Part shown: piece after piece, positions 11,479-22,667 of the stretch
Layout of the letters: every line of letters begins with the position of its first letter
How positions within the stretch are numbered: the stretch's first letter is position 1
DNA from: Zancudomyces culisetae
Taxonomy: Eukaryota; Kickxellomycota; Harpellomycetes; Harpellales; Legeriomycetaceae
Reading direction: 5' to 3'
NCBI GenBank assembly: GCA_001969505.1
Contig: LSSK01001473.1
Location: forward strand, 1-33,930
Length of the DNA stretch: 33,930 nt
Notes under the pieces: model-generated
Databases searched by the model: none
What the model was told of the DNA's origin: nothing
Seen by the model: only the letters and a program-made list of their open reading frames with translations
Made by a program: the position numbers and the translations under genes

Positions 11479-11980
11479 GTGCCTTTTTTTTCTCGTGAGA
11501 TGTGTGGTGCGAGTAAAATTATAAGCATTTTTACAGCATGGGTGCTAAGAAGGTTTTAATTATTAACTGAGATGGTGATGTGGCATCAAGAATCTTCCCC
11601 ATTCCTCCTTTGGAAGATATCGCTTTCATCTTTTAGAGTATCATTATATTTCATCTTTGGTTTTACCAACGTTTTTCGTTTTTTTGTTAAAAGAAGAAAT
11701 ATTACCCTTTAATAACCTGTAATAAACTAATTCTTATGTTTTAACTGGCATTTTGCACCTTAATTAAAGGAGTATAAGCCATTCACTGTATTTTTTGGGG
11801 GGAGGGGTTGACGGCACTACCATGGTGATATGATTTTATGCTTTATTGAAGAAAAAAAAGTTACAGGCTTAATATATTTCTTAAAAGCTGGACAAAGTAT
11901 ATTTATCACAAAAAACCAAAAAGTACAAGATAGTAATGGCAAAAGCAGTGGTATTGAAGAAGAGAACTCAAGACGGGGGG
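11479..11980. other. intergenic between convergent genes
   Basis: This separates the penta-EF-hand gene (plus) from the DNA glycosylase (minus). It holds T-runs and a GGGGGGAGGGG tract near 11797, and nothing else I can support. The end of the left gene is uncertain, so part of it may be its 3' UTR. Confidence 0.55.
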
Positions 11981-13192
11981 TCACGGCTTAAGGAAATGCT
12001 TTAGTTGGTACATATACCAGGTGGCTATTGATCTATATGGCTTCCACAGTGTTGTCATCTGATCTATTGCTGCATCATTGGTTTTGTTTATTTTTTCTAT
12101 TTGCTTAAATGGAACATTGAAGTGGTGTGCTATTCCTTTCCTCACAACAAGATCTGCTTTTGGAAGCACATCGTAATACTTTAGATGAAAGATCAGAAGC
12201 ATGTCTATAGTCCATTGACCAATACCATCTATCTGTATCAGCAGTTTAGATATTTCTTGTTCATTTAGTCGATGTAGTTTTTCGTCAGTCATCTTTTTTT
12301 CATAAAAAAACTTTGAAAGCGATTTAAGATATCCTGCTTTTCTCAGTGACAAACCAACACTTCTTAGTGATTCTTCCTCTACATTCATTAGTTCTGATGG
12401 CTTTGGAAAGCGCACAAGTTGAGTCCCAGGAGTTGGAGGATTGGTTTCTGCAAAGGTTTTTCGAATATCAGGCTCTGCTTTTAGTTCATCAAACATATTT
12501 ATGAACCGGTTATATATATTTTTGCATGCAATATTTGAAATCTGTTGTCCTATAATTGATCGAACAAGTACCTGAAATGCGGATTTTGCGCCGGGTGATG
12601 ATCCTCTTTCTGGATCATGCTCTATATAATATAAATTATCTGCTTCTACCTCTACCTCTACCTCTACCTCTCCATTCTCTTTTTCACTGATTGGGTCAGT
12701 AAGCTCCTTTTTATCTTCCTTTTTGCCCTCCTTTACATCAAATGTATCTTTTTGAACAAAAATTTCAATCGGCGTTTTGTTCAGATGTATCATAAAATCC
12801 GCTAGCTTCATATCTACCTCTATCAAGTGTGCTATCCCATCTTTAAGTTCTTGATTGGTAATGTTTTTCAAAAAGATCTCTTTTTGTAACTTTGTAGAAG
12901 GCTTAATTTCATGTGATTCTTTTTTGACGTTTTCCTCCTTAGTTTTATTTTTAGCTGCTGACTTTCGAGGTTTCGATTCAACTGAAGAATTTCCACCACG
13001 AGGTTTTCTGGCTCTTTTAGTATCCTTTTTTTCAATAACACCAACACCAACATCAACACAATCGTCATTTTTAGCTTGAGTTGAACATTCTGCATTGGTA
13101 GACGCCATTTTTCTTTTTGTATTTTGACCATGTGTAGGCAAAACAACTTTGTCTTTGGTATCCGCTTTTCGACTCGACCGTGTGGTAACCAT
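11981..13192 (-). CDS. MAG1: DNA-3-methyladenine glycosylase, AlkA/Mag1 type
   Basis: Base-excision repair enzyme that removes alkylated purines by cutting the N-glycosidic bond, in the nucleus. The frame is intronless; I take the ATG at 13192 (MVTTRSSRK), giving 403 residues. Residues 1-100 are a basic, lysine-rich extension with likely nuclear localisation signals (KKDTKRARKPRG). The catalytic half has the conserved SIIGQQIS (212-219), the helix-hairpin-helix IDGIGQWTIDM (321-331) and the catalytic aspartate in LPKADLVVRKG (Asp347), as in HhH-GPD glycosylases. An acidic insert near 145-187 contains a VEVEVEVE run from a CTACCT microsatellite (about 12645-12670) and splits the N-terminal part from the core. 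Yeast Mag1 has 296 residues, so the extension accounts for the extra length. Confidence 0.92.
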   Translation of the reverse strand: MVTTRSSRKADTKDKVVLPTHGQNTKRKMASTNAECSTQAKNDDCVDVGVGVIEKKDTKRARKPRGGNSSVESKPRKSAAKNKTKEENVKKESHEIKPSTKLQKEIFLKNITNQELKDGIAHLIEVDMKLADFMIHLNKTPIEIFVQKDTFDVKEGKKEDKKELTDPISEKENGEVEVEVEVEADNLYYIEHDPERGSSPGAKSAFQVLVRSIIGQQISNIACKNIYNRFINMFDELKAEPDIRKTFAETNPPTPGTQLVRFPKPSELMNVEEESLRSVGLSLRKAGYLKSLSKFFYEKKMTDEKLHRLNEQEISKLLIQIDGIGQWTIDMLLIFHLKYYDVLPKADLVVRKGIAHHFNVPFKQIEKINKTNDAAIDQMTTLWKPYRSIATWYMYQLKHFLKP

Positions 13193-14559
13193 TTTCTGCA
13201 AGTTGTTGTGGGCTGCAAATTTGCTAGTGATGTATTTATATCTTCTCTTTCTACTGGCCTGTAAAGTATTCCAAAGATTTATACTCTCTTATATAGTCGC
13301 TTTTTTTATTCTCTGTAGTAGAATAGCTATTCTATCTTTACCCTTCCAAGTCATAAAACACCAAATATAGTGAAGTTCAGGTTGACAATTTTTTTTCAAA
13401 AGGGTGTGAATATATGAGAATCAGGCGCTTATTTCAGGGAGTCGTTAATTGAGGATTGATCCAATTTAAATATTCCTTTGATTCGACGCTTTTGCTTGTA
13501 AATTTAATAGGGGTTTCTAAATTGACATACTGATTGGTTTTGGATTTACTGAAAATGGTGAATACTATTTGCTTGCACTTAATTCCTTCTTTTATTTTTA
13601 ATGCGCAGCAAAAGCGTTTACCTTTAGATGAAAAACGGAGTTACACAGGAAGTTACCTAGAAAAAAAAAGGCTAGGGACTGTAGCTATGCTCTAGCGGCC
13701 CAGTGCATATCTGTGGAGCTGTATACAAATCGTCTTGACGTTTTAAATGAGCTGAAAAGACTAAAAATAAAAATGTGTGGTTTGGCTGTTGGAGGAGAGA
13801 GGGTGGGAGTGAGATGGTGGGTGGAAGAGATAGGGAGGAAGACATGCGAAACCTTTTCCATTTATTTTGTATAGATAGGGGTGTTGTGAATACACTTATA
13901 TGTCAAATCAAACAAATTAGCTTCAAATACTCAACACAACACATAATTTTTATACAAAGCTGGGTAATTTGTTGTTCCATTTTTATTTTATTATTTAAAG
14001 TACCAGGAGCTAAAGGAAAAGGTGTTGTATATTGATTTATGCTCAAAGTTACACGCACTAGCTTTTTTTTGTGCATATTTCCTGGTTTTATCTTGGTTTG
14101 GGGTTAGAAAATAAGGGTCTGCATAAACATCATAGAAAACAGGGGGGAAATGGGGGGTTTGCGAGTTCATATTCTTAAATTAAGTACCCTTTTCGTTTCA
14201 ACCCTCTATGCAGTGTGAAACAATACAAAGAAAAGGAATGGGAGATAAAAGAGTGGTGCGAATGAGCTATTGTACTCAAATTCATATTGATACTGGGCTG
14301 GTACAAAAAGAAAAAAGGGTACAAGCCAAATTTACCAATTTCACGTGCATCTAATTTATCACATTTCTGTGTTTTCGTTTTCGTTTGAGATATCACTTTT
14401 TCTACATTAATCCTAATTTTTTTTGAGAGTTGTCAACAACAGAACAGCATTAATTCAGCAATACAACTTTTGTAAAAAAAAAGGGTTTTATATACTACTA
14501 AGCAGTCTTTTTTAAGTATATCGCACCCCAAAAAGCTATTGAAGGATTTTCAAACGAAG
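13193..14559. other. intergenic, between divergent glycosylase and thioesterase genes
   Basis: It should hold both promoters. The only coding-like piece is the short frame at 13555-13695 and an overlapping open frame to about 13869. GA-rich (13793-13840) and G-rich (14141-14158) tracts are present. An 86-codon plus frame at 13775-14035 lacks protein character. Confidence 0.5.
13555..13695 (+). CDS. possible 46-residue ORF or exon, unknown
   Basis: From ATG, the second half reads QKRLPLDEKRSYTGSYLEKK, RLGTVAML and stop, more protein-like than its flanks. A pyrimidine-rich run ending in GCGCAG (13595-13612) could equally be a splice acceptor just before the QKR segment. A different frame is open from about 13632 to 13869, reading SYALAAQCISVELYTNRLDV. 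Both cannot be right. I do not recognise either. Confidence 0.2.
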   Translation: MVNTICLHLIPSFIFNAQQKRLPLDEKRSYTGSYLEKKRLGTVAML

Positions 14560-16392
14560 ATGAGGAGCCACGCACAAGAAATAGCGGACGTATTGTCTAT
14601 AGAGAGTAAGTGCTGTTTGCACCAACGTGTATTATTTTTTTTTCAGGCACGAATAGATATATGTCCTAAGGAGTTTCGAGGAGATAGCCTGTTAGTTAAA
14701 TATCAGTTATTAGTTATGATATACAGCATAACCCTTGCAAATGACAATCGATATATAAAGGAACGTGCTTAAACAAATAGAGGTCAACGAAAACGAATAC
14801 TTCACAAAAAATGATTGGTACTTCCCCGTTGGCGTGTCAGTATATGGTATGTAACAATTCGCATTTTTTTAAAAATAGCGCTACGCGCGAGCAACCCTAG
14901 TGTATATATCTATACATATCGTTTCTAGTTCTTTTTTTAATTTTTAATTTTTCGATGATGGTTATCTTTTGGTGAGCGTATGAGGATCGCGTAAACCCTG
15001 CTTCGAGTAAGTGGGCTAAGTATTATCTAAATACTGAATATTTTGATTCTATCCATAGGTGGTCAGCTAATAGGGCAATCTTTAGCCGCTGCTGCTCTTA
15101 CAGTCGAGGAAGGGTTTGTAATTAATGTATGTATTTGTATCTAGATATACTATTCCTTTGAATTTGGTCCAAATATCTTTTATAAACGTATATTACTCTT
15201 GCAAATAGTCTTTGACATCATACTTTCATATTGGAGCAAAATATAAAGTTCCGCTAAGCTATCATGTAGAGAGAATCAGAGATGGTATGTCCTGTACTAT
15301 ATATTACTCACTGCGGGGGTGTTTTGACTAGCCTTGGTTATTAATATTCATTAATAAATTCTTAGGCAAAAGCTTTGTTTCGAGACGTGTGGTTGCAGCT
15401 CAAAGCGGAAAGCAGATATATACAATGTCATGCAGCTTTCATAAACCAAACTTAAAAGTGGCACCTAGTCACCAGGTAATATTTTCTTACATTAGACATT
15501 GGCGCCCACCTGATATATATATACACTTTCATTGCTCAGTTTACAAGAAAAGGCTTTCTTTTCACACATATTTTCTTCTAAACAGTTTTTTTTTAAGCCG
15601 AACGTAGGCTGCTATTGCTGTCTCATACATTGTATAACTTAAAATTTAAATAACATATAGTATGAGATGCCTAAAGTTCTTCCGCCTGGATATGAAAATA
15701 AGATATTAGGTGATAAAAATAGTGATAGTGGACACTTATATTTCTCTAGATTTCCAGTGGATTTCAGCAGGATGGTCATGAAGGATATTCTTACTACTCA
15801 TGCAGTAGCCATCCCCAAGGACTATGAACAAAACCAAAACTATAGAATGGCGGTAAAAAAAGACTTGGATGAACTGTCTAACCAGAAAAAGCTCGAATTC
15901 AGTGAAAAGCATATTAAAACACCATACTACAATTTTTGGTTAAAAATACACTTAAATATCAGCAAAGAAAATACAAATCTACATGTTATTCTTCTAGCAA
16001 TGATTTCAGATCTCAGATTGATCATTGCAGCAAACCTTCCACATCTTTATGGCTACAACCATAATAAAGGCAAACTAAAGGCAATGATGAGTTTAGATCA
16101 TACTATACGTTTCCATACGTACGATATTGATGCTGTCGACTGGTTTTTATACGAGCTAGATAGTGAAAGGGCCGCTGGTGAGCGATCCGTTTCCGTTGGA
16201 AAAATATTTAATCCGAAAACAGGAGTACATATAGCTACAATATGTCAGGAACATCTTTGTGTTCCCGCACAGCCATCACCCCTATACCGGGGGGATTTTA
16301 CCTTTTATAGTGCGCCGCCAAAGTTGGTTGATAGTCAAACCGGCTCAGACGACGCAGATGATTTAGCAAATGTAGTTGTGGCAAAACTTTAG
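14560..16392 (+). CDS. TES1: peroxisomal acyl-CoA thioesterase (TesB/ACOT8 family)
   Basis: Hydrolyses acyl-CoA to free fatty acid and CoA, in support of beta-oxidation. Seven exons: 14560-14605, 14657-14690, 14761-14846, 15059-15126, 15209-15284, 15366-15475 and 15661-16392; all joins are in phase, giving 383 residues (yeast Tes1 349, human ACOT8 319). The N-terminal hotdog has FRGDSL, VYGGQLIGQSLAAA and RRVVAAQSGKQIY; the C-terminal hotdog has MMSLDHTIRFH. By family alignment the catalytic triad is Asp286 (SLDHT), Ser316 or Ser318 (ERSVSVGKIF) and Gln336 (TICQEHL). The protein ends in AKL, a type 1 peroxisomal targeting signal. Extra length lies in the linker between hotdogs and in the C-terminal tail. 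Exons 2 and 3 are the least certain: the donor is GTTAGT and the acceptor AAAG. Confidence 0.93.
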
Positions 16393-19220
16393 TTCAATTG
16401 TTTATTTTTTGAATATTGGGTCTAAAGACAAGCTTTCGGTAAATACTTTTAGATATTTGCATGCATTCCTTTTCTGCCAATAAAACTGCGTTTGAACGCG
16501 TAAGAGAATGTTTTTCACCTGCCTAAAGCGATGGGTCCTGCTATATGAACAATGGTAATTTGTCCTCCTTGTGTTTGACAGGTATTTTAATTATACGCTA
16601 CTACAAAAAGAGAATTATTCTCACAGTTTACTGGGTATATGTAAAATATGTTTTAAAACAATAAGAATCACGCTTTCCACTCACTGGAGGCGGGAACAGG
16701 ACTGAAGGAATAGTGAGTAGGCCTATTGAATACTGTAGAACAAAAAGGTGATTTATCTACTAAAATGCCAAAATCATCAACCCGGCGAATTACACACAAA
16801 TACAATTGAACGCATTTCTTGTACTCGCGTTAATGTGTCTATTTATAGACAGTTGGGAGTGGTATTAAAGCTATATATATCCCAATTATGCAACTCGATA
16901 GTTACACAGTATTTGGTATTTCTTGTTTTATGGTCATTTTTGTATTATTGCCTTTTAATGAAATTGGATCAATTTTTTTTAGCAAAATTAAAAACTTATC
17001 CTAGCATTTTCATTGGAATTATATGGGTTTGGTTTTATATCAATGATGAATGAGGCGATTCGGCTTTTTGGTTAGAACATGAATTTGCTTTTGCAAATTA
17101 AAGGCCAATTTCATTTCAGCCGTCTTGATACATTTTGTAATCGCCTTTTATTTGTATTTTACTGTTTTTGACCAAACTAGTAGAATGTGGTGTTATAAGT
17201 TTGAATGTAAGTATATTTTAGCTAAATACGAAGTTACATTGTTTGTAATACTGACTTTTGTAGGATTTATTCGAAAATAGTTGGTGAGTTTTCGTTAAGT
17301 GTATGTATGTATGTATGTATGTATGTATATGTATGTGTATGTATGTGAGAGTAGATATATGAGAAAGGGAGATGCAAAGTGAAACTGTAAAATTCTGAAT
17401 AGACTCAGACACTGAAGGGATTCAAGAGAATACAAAACCACCTAACACCACATCACAGAGATTGTTGCTACTTCCCATATTCAGTACTCCAGCTCTTTAG
17501 CACGCCATTTTTATTTTTTATGCGTATATGTTACCAAAAGTGCATCCCAAAAAGACTAGAGTAAGCAACGGGTATTTATCCACATCATATTGCACCAAGT
17601 GCATACTTCTAAAATACCATTTTATGCAATTTGCGAATCTATGTCAAAATTCATGAGTAGTGGTGGGGAAGGGGAGGGGTGGATTGCTCACAAGTCTAGA
17701 AATTTTACAAAAAACGTGTGAGACAGCATACTCTTTTTTTATTTTATAATTCTGCTCCTCTCCACCTCCCATATATCCAATATTTTCTCCAATTAATATT
17801 TAGAGCGATCCAATCCCCGTCAGATTTGCTTATGTAACCGTAATTTCTTTCTCCCCCACATTAAGCTGCTGTACCAGTTAGTATAATATATACTGGCGAA
17901 TAGGACGTGGGAGAGACATAAAATTAAACATAGATAGAGCTATCCCAATGTACAAGATGTATAGTCTGTGGAAAATGCTGGGCTTTATATGATGTTCGAT
18001 CTTGAATATGCGTATATTTTAACCATGTATAAAGGCGGAGGTGATATAATCCGTTGTTGTATTTTAATTGAATACTAGCAACTATTGGGCAAGTTTCTAA
18101 TGCTTTACATAATTAATTTAAAATTCCAAATCAAAACAAATCAAATATCACAAAACCCCAACGCACAAACTCCGGCCAAAAAAATGATAGGGCAGATGCA
18201 GGATTAATATTATCCATGATCCCTCTAAAAGCTGGAAAAAGGATAAATGAGGTCTCCCCCTTCAAGGTGAAGGTTGGTTATATTAAAAATGACATTAATG
18301 GATAAACACAGACGTGCCTGTGGGTATATGTATAGGGAGTAAGCATGGTAGAGGTACATTAATGTAGGCTACATAGTCAAGTCTATATGCATGTTGTATG
18401 CAGCATTCTTTACTGTATTCTGGAATATCGCTTTAAAGCACGAGCTCAATTTTAATTTATGCAGCTCTGTATAAAGAGCATTGATAACTAGCATTGGTTT
18501 GTTCGTTTGCTTTTTTTTAATTTTGTGTTGGACTGGATTCCAGTGATACAATACATTGGAAGACGAAAAAACAAACGTACATAATTGGCGCCAAAATTGA
18601 ACCTATTAGTTTTATGTAATAGGCTGGAGTGCTGTAAAGAGTGTTGGTATTTAAAAAAGCAGCCTGCAAAGGCACAAGTAGATGGATATTACGGGTAAAA
18701 AGCACTTTCGTAACACAAAGAGTCAAATTAGTACGTATATCCAAGTGGAAAGAAACAGAAAGGAATAACCTAAATATGAAGCTGTGTTTAAAAAACTCCC
18801 CTTTTTACCTCTTTTAAATATCTCCTTGTTTTATATTTTACGTTAATGATTTTTTCGCTCATTTAATTTCGCAAGTGGATAATCTATATAATATCCTTAG
18901 CAAAAAAAAACTAAAAAACTAAAGGAAATAAATCGATTTTTCTTGTATTTCGGATATCACTCTTCAAAGTCTATTTGTTCAAAAGAAAACAAATAAAATA
19001 AAGTAGTAATACCACCTATTTTGTTTTCGAGCGAGGAAATACAAATATAAGAAGCGTTTACAAAAGGAAATATACAAACAAAAAACTACTAATTTAACGA
19101 CGGTTTAGAACTGAAAACAAAACAGCAGGTATAACTATCGAACGAACACCGAAACAACAGAATAAAGGATATTTCGGAACGTCAGGATCAATAGAGATTT
19201 ATACAGCCTAGTACAGCAGG
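16393..19220. other. gene-poor stretch upstream of the G-beta gene
   Basis: I find no gene to support in 2.8 kb. A 101-codon plus frame (16748-17053) starts at GTG, is hydrophobic and follows base composition. A GTAT microsatellite sits at about 17301-17347 and a G-rich tract at 17663-17681. A non-coding RNA cannot be excluded by reading. Confidence 0.5.
17301..17347 (+). repeat. GTAT microsatellite
   Basis: Mostly perfect GTAT units with two interruptions near the right end. Frames across it on the minus strand (HIHTYIHTYIH) are its translation, not a gene. Confidence 0.9.
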
Positions 19221-19610
19221 GTAAGTGTTAAGATGCTAGTAGTTGTTTATGTGGTCCATGTAGATTTAACCGTGTGTTTACGGTACTGTTTGGGTTTACG
19301 CGGATTTTTCTCGACACAAAGAAAAAATAGTAGCGTTTCACAGACCATACAATACTTGTCGAGTGAGCTAGTAGATATGTCCTAATCAAATGCAACATGA
19401 ATATAATACCATGGTTGCGTTACAAGGGAGAGCGGTGCGCTGTAGCATCTGTTATGCTCTAAAAAAGTGTTACATACACTGAGGCGTTTTATTCGATATA
19501 ATCCGCCAAAAGCTCGCTGCTTTTTTTCCCCCTTGAAATGGCAGAAACTGAGAATATCTAAATACTATAGCATTTCACAGTATAACTAACTAATATTGTT
19601 GATAAAGTAG
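19221..19610 (+). other. likely 5' UTR intron of the G-beta gene
   Basis: A consensus donor (CAGG|GTAAGTG) at 19221 and an acceptor (GATAAAGTAG) ending at 19610, with a branch-like TAACTAAC about 25 bases before the acceptor, lie ahead of the G-beta ATG at 19693. No coding sequence is needed on either side, so this would be a leader intron. Confidence 0.45.
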
Positions 19611-19692
19611 ATTTGGTCAATACATCTACGTGGGAAAGGCTCGATTTTACCTTGTAAAAAAGGAATTAACATTCGAAAAGAACTAAAAGAAA

Positions 19693-20916
19693 ATGTCAGA
19701 CATAAACGAAAAGATAGCTGATGCTAAAAAGGAGACCGAAAGGCTCAAGGAAAAAATCAAAAAGCAAAGAGAAGAGCTTGCAGATACAACACGTAAGGAA
19801 TAACTAGAGTGTTTATAAATTTAAAGAGTACACATCCTAGCATTTTTTTTTAACTGTACGTGATTTTTTGGCAATGATAGTTAGAGCAGCAGCAAGTGAA
19901 ATTGAAAAACTACCTAGGATTTCAATGAAAGTAAAAAGGACACTAAAGGGACACTTGGCCAAAATATACGCAATGCACTGGGCTGAGAGTGAGCCAAGCA
20001 TTGTATCTGCGTCTCAGGATGGTAAGCTGATAGTATGGGATGCATACACCACAAACAAACTACATGCGATCCCACTGCGATCCTCATGGGTTATGACATG
20101 CGCGTATTCGCCTAGTGCAAATTTTGTTGCTTGTGGTGGACTGGATAACTTGTGCTCTATATATAACTTGAAGTCGCGCGAGGGACCTGTGCGTGTTGCC
20201 AGGGAATTATCAGGGCATACAGGTTATCTAAGTTGCTGCCGCTTCTTGTCGGACAGACAAATAATCACAAGCAGTGGCGACATGTCATGTATCCTTTGGG
20301 ACATTGATGCTGGTGTAAAAGTAACAGAGTTTTTGGATCACACTGGCGATGTCATGAGTCTGTCTCTGGGTCCCAATAAAAACATCTTTGTAAGTGGTGC
20401 CTGTGACTCCACTGCTAAAGTTTGGGATATTCGCACAGGTCGTTGCGTACAATCATTTACTGGACACGAATCTGATATCAATGCTGTTCAGTTTTTCCCT
20501 AATGGAAATGCTTTTGGAACAGGTTCAGATGATGCTTCTTGTAAGCTCTTTGACTTGAGAGCAGATAGGGAGCTCAATCAGTACACTAATGATGCCATTC
20601 TTTGTGGAATAACATCTATCTCCTTCTCAGCTTCCGGAAGACTTATGTTTGCTGGGTACGACGACTTTAACTGTAATGTTTGGGATGTTCTGAAGGGAGA
20701 TAGGGTTGGTGTTTTGTCTGGCCACGATAATCGCGTTAGTTGCCTTGGTGTATCTCATGATGGAATGTCTTTGTGCACTGGCTCCTGGGACAGTTTATTA
20801 AAGGTAATTATATATAAAATTCTCGGTATTTTATACTAGGTAACTAATTTTAATTTGAGTGATGTGATATATACTAATGTGCCTTTTTGTACGAATGTCT
20901 ATAGATATGGGCGTAA
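19693..20916 (+). CDS. heterotrimeric G-protein beta subunit
   Basis: Seven-bladed WD40 beta subunit; with G-gamma it couples membrane receptors to effectors and controls G-alpha, at the plasma membrane. Exons are 19693-19792, 19881-20803 and 20905-20916; the last codes only IWA and stop, which restores the invariant G-beta ending (DSLLKIWA). Length is 344 residues, as expected. Residues 1-40 are a coiled-coil helix ([20 protein letters not shown]) that pairs with G-gamma. Blades show GH...WD pairs, including [28 protein letters not shown] and NVWDVLKGD. Conserved contact segments such as [10 protein letters not shown] and ACGGLDN are intact. Family identity is secure; which paralogue (mating or nutrient signalling) cannot be told. 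The next gene candidate on the minus strand ends about 190 bp away, tail to tail. Confidence 0.97.
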
Positions 20917-21108
20917 ATCTGCCTTTTTACCAACCAACTAAAAAGCTTAAAGACCAACAAACCAACAAACCAACAAACCACCCTTTTCCCTACCTTCCTC
21001 ATTTGCTTAGACTCATCTTATTATTTATGTTATTGCCCCTTTCTAGCTCGTCAGAAGGGGGAAGGCCTGTTTGGAAGACATCAATTGTTTGTGCTTTTAT
21101 AATATATT
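20917..21108. other. 3' flank of G-beta
   Basis: Contains a short ACCAACAA tandem (about 20932-20980) and nothing else I can support. Confidence 0.5.
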
Positions 21109-21516
21109 TTATGATATTCCTTTGAATTTATCGGCGATTTTTTTTACTCTAAATGGTATCAAATCCCACTTTATTACCCCTTTTTTTCTCACTATTTGAA
21201 GCTTTTGGATTTGGCTCTTTCGCTTTTGTGTTTTGAGTATCTCCTGAAAGCTTAGCAAAGACCATAACGTTGTTATAATTCTACTTGGGCAACTTTCGAT
21301 GATAACACCATTGATACACAATTTCTCTTAAGAAGTGTCTAGTATAACATTGGAATAGGTGGCACCAATTTGGGATAGCTGAACCTCCCTTTTTTTTATG
21401 AGTTGCTGCACCAAACATACTGCTTGGTTATAAAACACAACTGCTTTTGCGAGCCATCTTGCTACCAATACGTTGAGTAAAGCTAACAAAGAAGCTTGAT
21501 TTTCGTTTTCATCCAT
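21109..21516 (-). CDS. possible small two-exon gene, unknown
   Basis: Exon 21516-21421 begins with ATG and reads MDENENQASLLALLNVLVAR then WLAKAVVFYNQA, ending at a consensus GTATGT donor. Exon 21243-21109 follows a TTTGCTAAGCTTTCAG acceptor, joins in phase and reads EILKTQKRKSQIQKLQIVRK, KGVIKWDLIPFRVKKIADKF, KGIS and stop. The 76-residue product would have an amphipathic N-terminal half and a basic, helical C-terminal half. Without splicing, the first exon runs on to a 62-residue product. No family recognised. It lies convergent to the G-beta gene. Confidence 0.38.
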
Positions 21517-21803
21517 TTAGACGAACTGCCATTTCCCACTAAATTATTTTTTGGATAATATAAAGGCCATTATATTCTACTTGGGTGTTCTTATTCTGTA
21601 CTCGCCACTACAAAAAAAAATATAAACCGAAGAAATTCTTCTGGGTAAAAAACTCTTTCATATCACATATTTGTATCAAAACAAAGCCATAGAGTAATTT
21701 TCCTTCTACAACGCAAGTACCAACTTGGACCATGTCTAAAATAGTCTTTTTATAATTTTTCTACAAGGAAAGCACCTTTCAAGATAATCACTCACTTTGA
21801 AAA

Positions 21804-22048
21804 ATGGGCATATATGTTGCGTTGTTGGTTATCCCTTTGGCTGGACTATTTTTTGGCATACCGGCGTTTTCAAAGGTAGGGTTCGAATACAACAAGTTTT
21901 ATTTCTTTACCTCTCAATTAGTTGACTTTAGTATTTTAGAAAATAAGTTTATTTAGAAAATAAGTTTATCTGTATTGATTTAAACTTGAAAAAAAACTAA
22001 TATATTGATTACTGTTTTAACGACTAGAAATTTGGCAAGCCCCACTAA
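21804..22048 (+). CDS. possible 30-residue single-pass membrane protein
   Basis: Exon 21804-21875 reads MGIYVALLVIPLAGLFFGIP then AFSK and reaches a GTAGGG donor. Exon 22028-22048 follows TTTTAACGACTAG and reads KFGKPH and stop, in phase. The product would be one hydrophobic helix with a short basic tail, the build of tiny accessory subunits of membrane complexes in the ER or mitochondria. I do not recognise it. The first exon is the stronger half; the acceptor choice is less sure, and a longer protein is possible. Confidence 0.4.
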
Positions 22049-22659
22049 CAATTCTCTTTTTGCGCGAGTATTAGCGTGTTCTAAACCCCGTGTATATTTT
22101 CAGTATTTGTATTTTGTATTTAGTTTTAAAAATAAGCTTTATAGGCTTTAGAATAAAACGAGAATTTTGTATACCTGTTCTGCTTATTCCTCTCCCCTTT
22201 CATACATAGAGAGCTTCGAAGCTCCATAAACAAGCTGTCAAAATTGGGTAATGTATATATCACATAAGCAAAAAAAAATCATCACTATGCTATATTTGAC
22301 ACTGAAAATTGACGTTCATTTTGGTTGAATTTTTTAGTTTATTTCGAATTGACATAGTAAATCACTTAAATTCACTTTTCCACATATAAATGCTGTGTAC
22401 CTTAAAAGTGGGTTTATCCTTTATAGCACAGTAATCAAGTATTTGGAATACAAGCTTTATAGAATATTTGGTGCAAATGTCCATTGTAAATAGATATAGA
22501 GCCTAAAAGAGGTGTTGTTTCTTTACTTGAAAAAAAAAAGCTGACATCACAAAAGAGAGAATGCATAAAGCGCCTTATAAGATTAACTTTTTATCTCTAT
22601 TTGTCTAATAGCTTGGTGATATTGGACAGCGTTGTGCTAATGGAAAAAAAAAACTTTTC
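22049..22659. other. intergenic, upstream of the cysteine-repeat gene
   Basis: AT-rich, no frame worth reporting. Its right end holds the core promoter of the gene at 22766. Confidence 0.55.
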
Positions 22660-22667
22660 TATAAATA
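22660..22667 (+). promoter_or_regulatory. TATA box of the secreted cysteine-repeat gene
   Basis: TATAAATA lies 106 bases before the ATG at 22766, the same spacing class as the TATA box of the penta-EF-hand gene. A clear TATA box often goes with regulated rather than constant expression; that is inference. Confidence 0.5.

Noticed and set aside
16748-17053. 101-codon hydrophobic plus frame
   Set aside because: Starts at GTG, Phe/Leu/Ile/Tyr content follows AT bias, no splice or promoter context.
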